Positions 13,411 through 25,508 of a stretch of 64,000 nt of DNA are shown piece by piece. The stretch covers positions 62,001 through 126,000 of the forward strand of contig VSJF01000002.1 in assembly GCA_009739215.1 (NCBI GenBank), read 5' to 3'. The notes beneath the pieces are model-generated. The model searched no databases and was not told where the DNA came from. It was given only the letters and a program-made list of their open reading frames with translations. Position 1 is the first letter of the stretch. Each line of letters starts with the position of its first letter. This DNA comes from Floccularia luteovirens (Eukaryota; Basidiomycota; Agaricomycetes; Agaricales; Squamanitaceae). Position numbers and translations under genes: made by a program.

Positions 13411-14662
13411 CTTGTAGTTTTTGGTGGGGTATTCGTGTTATCTGAAAGTCTTGTGTTATTAAATAAGACTTGGCCATGTAAAAATAGATACGTCATTCTT
13501 AAATAAATTCATTGAGGGATCGGACGAGCCTCGGCCATCATGAACTGCTATGGAGTCATTTAGATATCCGATGTCGGATCCATGACCCATGCGTTGCAAA
13601 TCCTGGACCAAGATAAGTACTTTGTCAATTGACGCGTAGTTACTATGTAAGATTCTGTGTGACGTCGCACATGAATATGATTATTTTGACTGACATGAAT
13701 TGGCTTGACCCACCTCGGTCAAATTGATGGTTTGTAAAAGAGTCGAGGTCATTTACGGTATTGTGTGTTTGATGTGCGTTTATGTTTCAGTATAGTCCGT
13801 TCACCTGGAATGGGACCCTAGCATATGCTTGACAGGGATGTTCAGTGTGATAAACCTGATTCTACCTGAGACCGTGGTCGGGTGATTTGAATATAGTTAA
13901 GAACGGCCTGTGTGTCGATACTCTTATTCTGTCACCGGATTTTGTTTGACAGTGACATGTGGTCATTAAGAGCCCGTTAAGAAAGGAGCTGTTGGATTTT
14001 TTTAGCGAATTGGTTTTGACATGAAGTCGCCCTGAATTCCTAAAATCTGACTTTTTTTTTACCGGGGGTTGGCATTTCCGTAAGTGGTTAAGTAGTGAAG
14101 TAAGTAAGGGCGTACTTCAAAGGATGCATGGGAGGAGATAATAACAGTGATATGGTCCATATGCCGTGAGTGTCAAGTGCCAAAAATCATAAGCACGATT
14201 TGCCTTGTCATATTTAATTCCGTTGGTACCTTCATTTCTATTAGTCAGGACAGAAGATTTTGAACACCATTCGTCAACTCTTCGACCGGATTCGCTATAT
14301 CATACACTCAGGCTATGAACAACTCGGTTGGTAGAGCGGCTGATTGTGCTCAAGTGACAACTTGTATTTTTAGACATGTTTCAAATTCCGGTGTGTTGCC
14401 CTTTACTTTGTTATTATGCCCGTGCACAGACAAAGAATCCCAGTTCGAATTCGTTTCAGTGGGTCAAGGTAAAATAATGGAGATATCGATAAGACTCACT
14501 TGACCCACACGTAACTACGAAAGGTGCGGGTTCATGTTGAGTTCATGCCATTTCAAACATTGCATGGTCTTTGTCGACTGTCCGGCCCTGTCATTCCTGT
14601 CACTCTCTCACTCATTTTCGTATATATTTTCAGTCTTCTCAGGTTAAGTCGCCAACATCAAC
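13411..14662. other. Spacer between the two reductase genes
   Basis: No coding feature is supported. A segment at 14,318-14,340 looks like the D-arm of a tRNA (CTCGGTTGGTAGAG), and a TTCGAAT loop lies 110 bases on, but no acceptor stem pairs them. A TATATA element at about 14,620-14,627, some 40 bases before the next ATG, is a plausible TATA box for reductase B. Confidence 0.45.
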
Positions 14663-17600
14663 ATGACTACAATCGATGCTGAACCTATGTACCCCGCTTT
14701 GGATGGTTCACTCACCATCCCAGAAACCATAGAATTCCATTTCAAGCACAACGCAGCTCAGCCTGCGTACAAATATAGCGAGGAGAATAGCCCTAACCTG
14801 ACCGTAATCCGCCATCTCGAGTTTGGACGCGCTTGTCATAGAGCAGCTCATGCAATACGCCCAGGCCGTGTTGGCCAAGATGGCCAAGTAGTGGCCATTA
14901 TTGCACTTGTTGATACGATTGTGTACCAGGCTGTGACCGTAGGGCTCATGAAAGCTGGCATGATCGTGCGTAAACCAATTCCTGATTCCGAAGCATCTCA
15001 TTTTGTATAACAGCCTTTTCCTATCTCACCTCGGAATTCCGCTCCAGCAATCATTAATCTATTGAAAAAATCTTCTTGTCATACGATACTTGCTACGAAA
15101 GGAAGTTTGGCTGGACTTATTAATGATATTGAACATACACTTGCTGAGGATGAACCTAGCTTCGAGCTTACCGTTTTAGAGATCCCTAACCTTAGTTATC
15201 TCTACCCCAAGCTTGGATACGAAACACCAGGCGATACTTTTGAGCCTTACCCGTATCCTACGCATCGCCCTAAGCTCACAGATGTGGCGATGTACCTTCA
15301 TTCTTCCGGGAGCAGCGGATTTCCCAAGTGCATACCTCAAACTCACTTGATCCTATTGGAATGGGTAGCATTTTGTAAGTCGCATCGACTTGATTTAACA
15401 TAACGAGCAGATATGAACCTGTGCCGCATTTTAGCAATGTATAAACTTATGGAATACCGGCCTCGCCTTCTCGTTGCATGTATGGCACTCCCAGCTTTCC
15501 ACACACTTGGGATATACTCTCAGCTCTTGCAACCTTTATATGGCGTAATTGGCGTTGCTGTATACCCACCAGTAGTTCGATCGCCAAACATGCAACCAAC
15601 TGCTCCGACATCGGATAACATACTGGATCACTTACGAAGGACAAAAGCCAATGCACTCGTGATTGTACCTGCCCTTCTGCATGTGTGGGCTCAATCTGAG
15701 GAGGCTACTGCGTTGCTCAAAGATCTTGTGTTTGTTGTGAGTAATTATTTTGAGTCTCAAATACCAAGCAAAGCAATTTATAATAACTCATAGCGTTATG
15801 CTGGCGGACCATTAGCCGAAAAACTCGGAGACAAGTTAGCTGAGGCAGGCGTAAACGTCAAATCTGTGTATGGTGGAACAGAATTCGGTGCACCTTCTAT
15901 GCCACAATTGAAGAGAGGATTCGAAACTGAATGGCAGTGGGTGGAGTTCAGTGATAGGACCAATATTAACTGGGTACCCCAAGGTGATGGATCTTATGAA
16001 TGCCAGTTTCTGGTAAATTCGACTTTGTTAGCTCTTTGATATATCTGAATAATGGATCTCTAGACAGTAGAAACACACCATCCAGCAGTAGAAAACATGG
16101 AAGGTGTCAAAGGTTATGCTACATCAGACTTGTTTATCAGGCACCCAGTGAAGCCAAACATGTGGAAGATGTAAGACCCGCCATTTTTTGGATTTATCGA
16201 TTGATTTTATGTTGATTTCTCGTAGTGTCGGTCGGGTGGACGACGTCATCATACATTCTTCTAGTGAAAAGACAGTACCCGGGCCTATGGAGGAAATAAT
16301 GATGAGCAGTCCAATGTAGGTGTCTTTGTTTATTATCGTCTGTATGCGCGTGATCGACGACTAAAATAAAAAATACCCATAGAATACGTGGTGTCATCAT
16401 GTTTGGTCGTAATCATGACCAGGCTGGTGTATTAATTGAACCGCATCAAGATTTTCTCATCGATACGTCTGATCAAAGTCAAGTAGCAAACCTTCGGAAC
16501 AAGTTATGGTACGTTCTGAAGAAAAGGTCTGAATAGACACTAATGATCTACGTAGGCCTATCATTGAAGAAGCGAACAAGGATGCTCCAGGATTCAGTAA
16601 GATTTACAAGGAGATGATGTTAATCACCCCCAAGGATAAGCCCTTGCCTCGTTCGCTAAAAGGAACTGTCATGAGAAAAACTGCTCTGCAAAACTACGCA
16701 CAAGAAATAGAAAAGCTGTAAGTCGTTTTAAGCACAGGTGATCACAAGCTCATGGTCGTTGTAGATACGCCACTGTGGAATCAACCACAGGCGGTGATGA
16801 TGTCACACCCCCAGTTGATTGGCAACAAGAATCGATTAGGAAATGGCTTTTAGATCAAGCACGAGATATAGTTTCTGGTTATGACTTATCTCCTTCAAAA
16901 GATCTCTTCGAACAAGGGTTTGATAGGTGAGCGCACCAAATCACTTACCCACCGCTCAATGATCTTGAATCGATCTGCACTAGTCTAAGTGCCACTTTCC
17001 TCCGACTTCGCATCGCAGGCGCTCTACGCTCCTCTAAAGAAGTGTCTGAATCAGCCACTGCGATATCTCAAAATACCGTTTACTCCTACCCTACCATTGA
17101 CAATTTGGCAACATTCATTTTTGGCATAGTAACAAATTCAAATAGCACCCAAACGAATTTGGGTGGTAAAGATGCGATCGAGGAGATGATCAAGAAATAC
17201 AGTTCTGGGCTTGATCAACCACTAAAATCTATACATCTTGATAGCAAAACACCACTTGAAAGAACAGTATTAATCACAGGCTCTACTGGCTTTGTTGGGT
17301 CTCAGATCCTTGCCGGTTTACTGGAAGATGAGAGCGTCAAAACTGTCTTTGCTCTGAATCGACCACCCTCTGGTATCCACACGATGGTTCAACGCCATGA
17401 AGCTCGATTCTTGGACAAGGGTCTTAAGGTCAATCTGCTACTACACCCTAAGCTCATACTACTAGAGGGCGATGCAAGCAGTGAGAAGTTAGGGTTGTCG
17501 GATCAGATTTACGATGAGGTTGGTAGCTAGAGACGGACAATTACACCTATTAACCGAGTAATTTCTTACAGATCCGCAGATCCGCAACCTTGGTTATCCA

Positions 17601-18631
17601 TGGCGCTTGGAGATTGGACTTTAATTTAACATTGCCGTCATTTGAAGCCAACATTCATGGAACGCGTAATCTTATCGACTTAGCTCGTTCTTCCCCGTTT
17701 TCCTCCCACCTAAGGTTTTTATTCATTTCGTCGGTCTCATCTGCCCAATCTTGGCATAGCTCGTTGGGTCCTTATCCTGAAGAGCTGGTACTCGACTCTC
17801 GTTATGCAGTCGGTGGGGGATACGGTGCGAGTAAGTATGTAACGGAAAGGGTATGTATCTCCCCTCGTATCAGGCTAGTTTCTCAAACTCCATCTTAGAT
17901 CCTTGCTCAAAGTGGACTAGAGGCATGCTCTCTACGAGTGGGACAGGTTAGTGGTGGCCGCCCCAATGGAGCATGGGCCACGTCAGACTGGGTCCCCATT
18001 ATAATAAAGTCGAGCATTGAACTCGGAGTTCTTCCCAATCCAACCGGAGTAGGTTCCAATAATGCTCTTCAGCTTCAAAGTGCTCATGTAGTTATTATAC
18101 AGGTCGTTCCATGGATTCCAATGGATTCTGTTGCACAAGCAACATTAGATATTGCGTTCTCTGAAAGTGATATACCCTTTGCCGTCAATCTCGTACATCC
18201 CCACCCTGTCAGGTGGAGTTCGATTATCTCATCCGTTAATCAAGGTTTAGAAAAGGAGCTAGCTACGTCGCCACTCAGGATCGTATCATTCCAAGAATGG
18301 TTTAATGAGCTGAATAAGAGAGCTGAAAGTGCAAAGGATGGAGACTTGGCTAAAATCGTGAGTTGTTAGATTTTTTTTCAGTCTTATTTCTTGTTTGACA
18401 ATTGGCATTATACAGCCTGCTATAAAACTTATCAATTTCTTCCGCGGGATGGCCCATAATGATGAAAAGCGGGTACAGGCCGCGAAATCTGGAGAAAAAG
18501 TAGAACATGCTACTGTATTTGAGCTTGAAAAAGCTCAGAAGACTAGTAGGGCGATGGCGAATCTGAAACCCATCGGAGATGAAGATGTTATCCGTTGGTT
18601 GAAGTATTGGAGAGCCTCTGGCTTCCTCTGA
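14663..18631 (+). CDS. Adenylate-forming reductase B (A-T-R), tandem paralogue of A
   Basis: The gene is collinear with reductase A: 14 exons with introns at the same positions (14663-14965, 15014-15374, 15411-15736, 15794-16012, 16064-16170, 16226-16315, 16383-16508, 16556-16717, 16765-16926, 16984-17518, 17572-17850, 17899-18048, 18103-18357, 18416-18631) and again 1,096 codons. Motifs are YLHSSGSSGFPKC in the adenylation core, YGGTEFG, carrier FDSLS, reductase GSTGFVGSQ and YGASK. The start is MTTIDAEPMYPALDG just after the putative TATA box. The intron at 18049-18102 is 54 bp and has no in-frame stop, so retention would only insert 18 residues. A same-strand tandem with equal structure points to a local duplication. 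The two differ enough in the adenylation part to have distinct substrates, but this is inference. Confidence 0.92.
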
Positions 18632-19349
18632 GCTTGATATCTTTATTTTCAGTTGGAGACCCTATCCCATATATTTTTAGACAATTTACTACACTAAGAG
18701 CAAAATGTATTTTACAGTATTTCTCCAGAATCCAAGAGTAAGTCACCCATTACGGAGTTAGCTGGGAATGAATGCGCTAATCTCGGATGTTCTGATACAA
18801 ATTGAAGCGAGCATCAATCTATCGAATAGGTTATACCTATTCAACATTAGCGATGGATTGTCATACAAGACATGAAGGAGTTTCAATAGCGGATATACTT
18901 TCTAGAATGACTTTGACACGGGCAGTACAAACGCCAATTACTAGAGCCCGTCTCCCCGACCACTTCCGAGGGTTTCTTTCAGCTGCGGTTATATAACAAC
19001 CTATCCTTGGCCATTGTAGCACACTGAGTCATCAAATGGAAATGCTTTACGCGTGTCAGGGAACATGAGCCACATATGCAAAAACATGATGCATTTCACC
19101 TCGTGGGCCACAGTGCTTTGAGCCACCCAAGGCTGCACTCCTCGGATTGCTTTGTTCTACGATGCATATAAGTCTGCGTATTCCGAGAGGGTTGGTTCCT
19201 TCCAACTTCGAGACTGGTTCCCGACTTTTTTCCACAATCCTTTTCAGCATTACCATTACTTTCTGTCTGTTAAACTGTGCAGTATCGGTTCTGAGCGCTG
19301 TGCTGCTTTCAGATCATATTCACTATCGTTCAACCAAGTTATAACACCG
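18632..19349. other. Intergenic, no gene recognised
   Basis: No convincing coding sequence. An open frame on the plus strand runs into the next gene from a TTG at 19,152 without a conserved character, so I treat 19,152-19,349 as leader rather than coding. Confidence 0.45.
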
Positions 19350-20186
19350 ATGCCTTTTCATTGTTTACCACTCCGACAGCGTTGTAGAGTCCAGCTTCGA
19401 GTCGACACATCTTTGCATGCCAATGACGAGAGACTAGAACGTAGCCGTAAATCCCGAAAACCCGCGCGCAGCAAATGCCTAGGGATACAAGAGTATTGGG
19501 ATGACCTTTATTTCACATCTGTGTCCTCCGAGCAAAGATGTAAAGTTCCTACAAGCACCCTTCATTCTATCCATCAAGTCCTCCCGTCTGTATATATTGC
19601 GCTATACGATGGGGATGGAACCACATCTTCTTACAGAACTCCCTTAGTAAGGTCAAAATTCACACATATCATCAAAATCACGCATGCATCTCCACAAATG
19701 CGCGCCGGTCTAGGCTGGTCCCATTATGATGACAAAGAGGAATTGAATGTACTCCACCTTTCCATTCCATATGCTCAACCATCCATCAATACAAGGGGTC
19801 GCCGTGCACGGACACTGCGTGAAAGGGACTGCACCTTCCTCACGGACAAACAACTCCTCATGACCCGCGACTTCCTATCTTTGGCGCTTCCTTATTACTC
19901 GCTTGCCCACCCTCCTAGTAAGCTTGGCTCGGATTCACAGGACATGGTGGAAGTATTGGTAACAGCACCGGTGGGTAATGATTGTGCGGCAGATATCATA
20001 TCCATCATCGCGTGTTACCTCACGTACGTGTCTGGCGAGGACCCAGAAACTGTGCTGGAGCAAATTAATGATGATATTGACTGCGTGCCGGGTGAGTGGC
20101 GGGGTGTTATAGATGCTGATTCCATTGCTGGCCTTGCTATCATCGGCCGTGTCGCATTACTGGAGATGGCCACGCTTATTCCATGA
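19350..20186 (+). CDS. Predicted catalytically dead dual-specificity-phosphatase-like protein
   Basis: An uninterrupted 278-codon frame starts at the ATG at 19350. The first 70 residues are basic and probably disordered. The rest resembles a dual-specificity phosphatase fold: LPSVYIALYDGD, then KFTHIIKITHASP (the usual 'ithvlnv' strand), VLHLSIPYAQP, an amphipathic helix FLSLALPYYSLAHPP, and VEVLVTAPVGNDCAADIISI followed by an ACYLTYVSGE helix. The last block aligns with the VxVHCxxGxxRS loop and its following helix. At that loop residues 205-213 read T-A-P-V-G-N-D-C-A. The nucleophilic Cys is Ala206 and the Arg is Cys212. If the fold call is right this is a pseudophosphatase, possibly a binding or scaffold protein. 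The fold assignment is from pattern only. The gene has no intron, unusual for this window. Confidence 0.65.
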   Translation: MPFHCLPLRQRCRVQLRVDTSLHANDERLERSRKSRKPARSKCLGIQEYWDDLYFTSVSSEQRCKVPTSTLHSIHQVLPSVYIALYDGDGTTSSYRTPLVRSKFTHIIKITHASPQMRAGLGWSHYDDKEELNVLHLSIPYAQPSINTRGRRARTLRERDCTFLTDKQLLMTRDFLSLALPYYSLAHPPSKLGSDSQDMVEVLVTAPVGNDCAADIISIIACYLTYVSGEDPETVLEQINDDIDCVPGEWRGVIDADSIAGLAIIGRVALLEMATLIP

Positions 20187-21046
20187 CTATAAGATGTATA
20201 TATATGGGAGGATTCATGTTTCATAGTTCGGTAGTCATCGGCTAACATTTCAGTTAGGAGGTAGCGGGGTGTCATCGGGGTAATAAGTAAATACTCTGGT
20301 CTGGAAACCTGAGGGAACAACTTTTATACATATTTGATTAGTGAGCACAGCTGAACAGACCCTGAATGAATGCTATTGTTAGGTCGTCGAAGCTTCAAGT
20401 TGCCGTGATATGCAGTACAGGATACTTATGTCACAATGGCTGAGATGATGCTGCCGTAAAGCAATTAGTGGAGGGAACTCGGATCAGACTCAGACAATGT
20501 GTGTTGGGGATATACTTAACTGCAGTCGGCGTGTTGCTCAAAGTAAGTAGGATTCCCATCATTCCATGTGCTGCATCAGTGAGAATATCAAGGACCAGAA
20601 CTCACTAATTTAGTTAGCGTCATCAGATTGGTGACTAGTACTGAATGAGTCGTTGATAATACGGATTCTGCATATTTTTAGTCTTATGTTCTTGTCACAC
20701 CAGTAAGCATTGGGCAGCTGTTGGTGATAACCTTAACCTTGAATCTGGGTTTGAAACAAGCATGTGACAAGACAAGGACAAATGGGAGATTGCAATTCCA
20801 GTTATTCCGGTGTCAGAACAGCGATCGGGAGTATGATGTGACTGGGCTGGTTATCAATGTCATACATATAGGAGAAGGCATCGCATGGCCCGTATTATAA
20901 ACCTGATTCACACACTGGCATAGCTTAAAGCTACACTCTTACGTCCTTCGAGGCTAAGGAAGCCGTGTATCATACCATTCTCCAGCTGTTAAAAAAGCTT
21001 CGAGTCCAGCGGAAGCTGCTTGTCCTATATCCACCACGTCTCTCAA
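20187..21046. other. Intergenic, no gene recognised
   Basis: There are no long frames and no motif. The last 100 bases lie in front of the DUF6593-like gene and may contain its promoter or a first exon that I could not place. Confidence 0.45.
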
Positions 21047-21715
21047 ATGGAGGCTTACTTTGACAACAAAGCAAACTTACTAGATGCACGTATCAGGGCC
21101 ACTCACGATGACTCGATCATATACACCATTGTAACGATAGGCTCAATATGGGGACGAAGAGCGACTTACATTAAAGATGCAAACCCAGCGCCTGGCGATT
21201 CTATAATTGTAGGGGCGATTCACTGGAAAGAAAAAGCATTCGAAATATACGGTCATAGGAGACCATTGAAGGATATACGGCGGAAGACGGGGAGGTTTAC
21301 AAACAAGTAAGTTTTAGCGGGACAACGGAAGTCGAGGAGGCTGACGTGGCTTGTGCACAGGACGAAGTTATGGCGATGGTCCGCGGAACGAAAGGAGTAT
21401 GAAGTTGCTTACCGCCATGACGAGGAATGGCAGATCCATATAGGAAGTTCCGTCAACTTTGCACCGGCTGGAGAAGATGCCGGTCAGACACCGCCGAAGA
21501 CGAAGTATAAGAACATGGCCATGGCTGGCCGCCTTGTCGCCCCATTCCGTCCGCAGCTGTTTGGAAAACTGAAACCAATAAGCATGCAGCTTACAGGGAA
21601 GGCACTTGCAAAAGATGAAGTGTTCTTGATCATGGTTCTGATATTTTCGGAAGTGAGGAGACAAGAGAGCATGGTATGTGCAAGATCGGTTTCAGCTGAT
21701 GCTAGTAGCGGCTAA
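21047..21715 (+). CDS. DUF6593-like protein
   Basis: Two exons, 21047-21306 and 21361-21715, joined through a clear GTAAGT...GTGCACAG intron that completes an N-K-T-K-L-W-R-W stretch. The N-terminal part reads SIIYTIVTIG followed by WGRRATYIKDAN, then AIHWKEKAFEIYG; the second exon gives TKLWRWSAERKEYE. This pattern (Y-I-T, GRRxTxI, IxW, then K/R-x-W-R-W before a tyrosine) fits the basidiomycete DUF6593 family, whose function is unknown. The ATG at 21047 follows an in-frame upstream alternative at 21020 that lacks an ATG. The C-terminus after VFLIMVLIF is uncertain: a candidate further intron at the end would be too short, so I end at the first stop. Confidence 0.6.
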
Positions 21716-22236
21716 TTCAATGGGTCCCTCGCTTACAGAATTGTTCGGGCGGATGGTAAATGATATCCATGCTGTTTCCGAGCGCTACCTATTCTTCTAT
21801 TCGGTGTTGGACTTAATATATGCAATTTTAGCAGTAGGGTTGGTATTCAAGTGTAAAACTCTGTATCTGACTAGTGAAATGTGTGATGTGTGCTGTTCAT
21901 GTCTAAGACAAGTAGCCCAGACAGGTCTCGCCTTCAAGCTTCAAGCTAGAATACCAGAATAAGAATTGAGAAGAGGCAACAATTGACATATCTGATATCA
22001 GGAGCACCGTAAAAGATGTGGATGCAAATCGAAGCCTTGGAGCTTGAACTGCTAGTCTATCATGAGGTAAAGAAGGAGAGTGGTCATCTAGAAACTGTCA
22101 GAACAGAAAGCTTTTTTACGTTCCTGCTCTTTACGATATATTGTCACATTACGTTACAAGTTTTTGTCACAATCTCTATTTACGTAATATCAATTTTTCA
22201 CGAGTCGGAAAAATTTGAACTCCAAAGATCTCTTCG
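21716..22236. other. Intergenic; promoter side of RPC40
   Basis: Short frames at 21678-21962 and 22016-22270 carry no known motif and lack support for splicing to either neighbour. The region ends directly at the RPC40 start codon. Confidence 0.4.
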
Positions 22237-23605
22237 ATGGCGCCACAAACATTCGATAGTAGACGACTAGTGGGTGTGCATGCAGAAACTGTAACCGATG
22301 TGTCCAGCACAGACTACCCTGGTCACTACCCCGACGAAGATCACTCATGGAATCTCAAAAAATTCAAAAAGGTGCGCTTTGCACATAGGTTTTGGAGTAG
22401 AGCCCATGTTTTTACTAATGGACAAACTCGTAAGGGTAGAAAATGAAAGTCAAAGTACAGCGGTTGTCTAACCGTTCCATCGAGTTTGATCTAGTCGGCG
22501 TCGACGCGTCCATTGCGAATGCCTTTAGACGAATAATGATAGCTGAAGTATGACATTCTACTTTTGGGATAAAATCAGACCGGCACTCATCTTATCAAGG
22601 TACCCACTGTATGTATAGAACACGTGTATGTTTGGGATAATACGACTGTCGTGGCAGATGAGGTGCTTGCGCATCGAATAGGTCTCGTTCCTCTAAATGT
22701 TGATCCTGAATTGATGGTCATGAAAGCTGGTGCATATCATCAACGTTTTCTCCAAATTCGTCTTGTGAACTTATCCCATTCAGATTCCTCAGAGCAACCA
22801 ACGGATCGCAACACAATTGTTTTCGAAATTTCACTCAGTTGCGAGCGGAACCCTCAAGCACCTAAAGGAACCACAGACCCTGCGCAGCTATATATTAACC
22901 ACGAACTTCTGTCGTCACATATAAAATGGAAAGCAGCAGGAGAGCAGGAGGACATATTTGGTGATACACCACCCGCACCGACCAACCCAAATATTGTTTT
23001 GGCGAAGCTACGACCTGGCCAGTCCGTGGAAATGGAACTACACGCGGTGAAAGGGGTAGGGAAAGACCATGCAAAGTTTAGCCCCGTTGGTACGCTTTTG
23101 TGATGTGATAATATTTACATCTTGGAATTCACATGACTCGTTTGTAGCAACTGCTTCTTACCGCCTTCTACCACATATCAAGATCAAGAAGCCTATCCCT
23201 CCACAATACGCAGAAAAGTTCCAAAAATGTTTCTCTCCGGGAGTTATCAAAGTTGATCCTCAAACCAAGGTCGTTAGTGTCGATGAGCAAAATGTGCGCA
23301 AAGATACAGTAAGCCGTGAGGTCTTACGGTATCCGGAGTTTGCGGATTCCATAGAACTGAGTCGTGTGCGAGATTTCTTCCTCTGTAAGCAAAATAATTC
23401 ACCTGAAGAGAATCACAAGCCTAAAGCACATGCACTTCTAGTTAATGTGGAATCAGAGGGACCGTATTCACCAGAAAGGTTATTTGGGGAATCGATCAAG
23501 GTTATGCGAGAAAAAATAGCTCATCTGCGGAATGCGGCAGAATCGCTACAAAATCAGGTTCACATGGCATTAGATGATGGGGATGTGAGTATGGCGGATG
23601 CATGA
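22237..23605 (+). CDS. RPC40: DNA-directed RNA polymerases I and III subunit RPAC1 (AC40)
   Basis: AC40 pairs with AC19 to form the alpha-like assembly platform of RNA polymerases I and III in the nucleus. Four exons (22237-22371, 22440-22547, 22600-23089, 23148-23605) give 396 residues, a little longer than the usual 330-350. Diagnostic stretches are [27 protein letters not shown] at the first intron junction, [17 protein letters not shown] and [19 protein letters not shown], followed by the insert domain and the C-terminal alpha-like half with [18 protein letters not shown]. The end is acidic ([10 protein letters not shown]). The ATG at 22237 is supported because the conserved N-terminal WN..FK motif lies in the first exon. 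Nothing looks broken; this is a housekeeping anchor for the region. Confidence 0.97.
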
Positions 23606-25194
23606 AAATCATATCTCCAGCCACGGTCTAGTTATGTATATGCTGCACCTTGTGTACATATCTTGAATTATTTGGTATGTCATATACGGAAGGAAATGCA
23701 CTTGCTAACTTAAAGATCCCCGATCCATAGTCGAGATTCAGCTAAGCGCAAGCCTTCTCATATTCAGAAATCTATCTCTTAAGCTTCTGATCAATGCCTG
23801 AGCTTCGCGAATTCTCGCTTGCACAATTTGTCTTTTGATTATTGAGACTTCTTGAATCATCGTGCTTCACCGAGGCTGACCCGAACGCGCCCACCTCAAT
23901 CCTAAGTATGATTTGTGCGTATGATCCTTTCTGACTTCATCCGGTGCTAGATTCAGATACCGATGTTTTTTATTAGAATCCTTAATTTGTGCTATATATA
24001 CGTCGAGGGCATGATCTGATATGATCTGGTATGATGTATGAAATTCCTTATGGCATGTATGTCCCAACCGCTTAGTGTCATCGAAAAAGCTAAAGAAACA
24101 CTAGTTGTTATTTATAAGATTTTAGTTTCGACATCAACCTGAGCTCTCACAAACATTGAGTTTTCGTTGTTTACCATTCTCCGTCCTGAGAATGCCGACC
24201 TCATTACCCTGTGTGTGAAACAACAAGATGAACAAGCCTACGTAAGACGTCATCCTTTTTTGTTGCTCTGGCTGCGCAACACGAAGTTTCTAGGAGCTAC
24301 ATGATTGGGGATAATTAAAATCAGATATATGAAGAACGTTGGATGATGGAAATCCAACCAGCTCTCAGCAATATTCACGCATTACTTTCGGGACGAATTT
24401 CCCCGCCAAGACATACGTACACATTACATACAGCTGTTTCTCTGTAGACACGCTACGGAAGTATTAACAGGCGAACGTTTGATCTTACATAATGATACCT
24501 GAGAACTGTGGTGTGCTCCAAGTGCTACTTTAGCACACAGAACACTGAATAAGTCAAGATATTGGATTACAAGACTCGGTATAAGTTTGGGATATCTGTT
24601 GATAACATTCGTGACCAATTCAGAATTGGTATCCAGCACAACAACTCCGAGATGAAACATCTTTATTCAATTGTGCCGTCATGGATCCTCGCGCCTGAAC
24701 CACCAAAACTGTAGTTATGCAGGGAAAACCTTACAGGGTCTTGATGCCATCTAAAGAAGACATTGACAGATAAGAGATAGGCACGCGGCCATTGATAAAC
24801 ATACTTCACCTACGAGCTCCATTCTCCAGACACCTTTTGCCGCTGCCTTTGGGCTGGATTCAATTCATACAGATGTTCCAATATATATGTTGCCACTCTT
24901 ACATTGATTACCGCAGGAGTCTACATGCGTACATGACATAACAATGAACGTGCGATTTCGCTTATAGGTTCAGTTCAAACTTCCATGAATGGACAGCTTC
25001 CCACCAGCAGATGTATCTGTCAAGGCAAGATGCAGCTTCATCAAAAGGAAGTCTAACTGCAGGGAGTGTTTCGGGCTCAAACAGGGTCGCATAGATTTTC
25101 GAGAGCACTCAGGTGAAGAGTTTTGCCAGTTTTATTCGAATTTGAAATCTCAGGAGTAGTCAATAAATGTAGGTAAAGAGGTGAGGATAACTCA
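23606..25194. other. Intergenic, no gene recognised
   Basis: About 1.6 kb with many stops in all frames. The longest minus-strand frames (23867-24067 and 24424-24660) show no motif. I see no repeat or RNA gene. Confidence 0.5.
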
Positions 25195-25508
25195 GTATTT
25201 TACCAAAATACTCGAGGGTCGTTCTCATTTAGTTGAAGCCAGGTAAGTCCAAATCAAATGCTTAATGTATGAATTTGTCAGTTACCCACTCCTTATCTTT
25301 CAGTTATGAGGTGGTTGCGCATATTTCGCCATTGGTTTCCACATAAGGGATTCAGAAATTTTCAATAGCGAGATATCGGCGACCACCAAAGGCCAACTTT
25401 TCTGCACCGCTCCTGTCGGGGCAAAAATACTAGCCAATGGCATAATGCCGCTACTCCCTATCATATTTTCTTAATAAATCCATGTTTTCATGGGTGGAAA
25501 ATATAGCA
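25195..25508 (+). promoter_or_regulatory. Promoter of ATPase 1, with blocks shared with ATPase 2
   Basis: Three blocks also occur in the same order upstream of ATPase 2 (44,078-44,395, other strand). They are GTTGAAGCCAGGTAAGTCCA near 25,233, GCGCATATTTCGCCATTGG at about 25,318-25,336, which contains an inverted CCAAT box, and GCCAATGGCATAATGCCGCT at about 25,433-25,452, with a second CCAAT box. Intervening DNA is more diverged. The conserved order between paralogous promoters suggests functional elements. Confidence 0.6.

Noticed and set aside
14313..14455. tRNA-like D-arm (CTCGGTTGGTAGAG) and a TTCGAAT loop about 110 bases downstream
   Set aside because: The T-stem bases around TTCGAAT do not pair and no acceptor stem joins the two halves; at most a tRNA relic.
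19152..19349. Upstream extension of the phosphatase-like frame from a TTG
   Set aside because: It has no ATG, and the sequence before 19,350 shows no fold-related pattern.
21678..21962. Frame after the DUF6593-like gene containing a hydrophobic stretch
   Set aside because: Joining it to the upstream exon would need an intron of only 22 bases; no independent start or family match.
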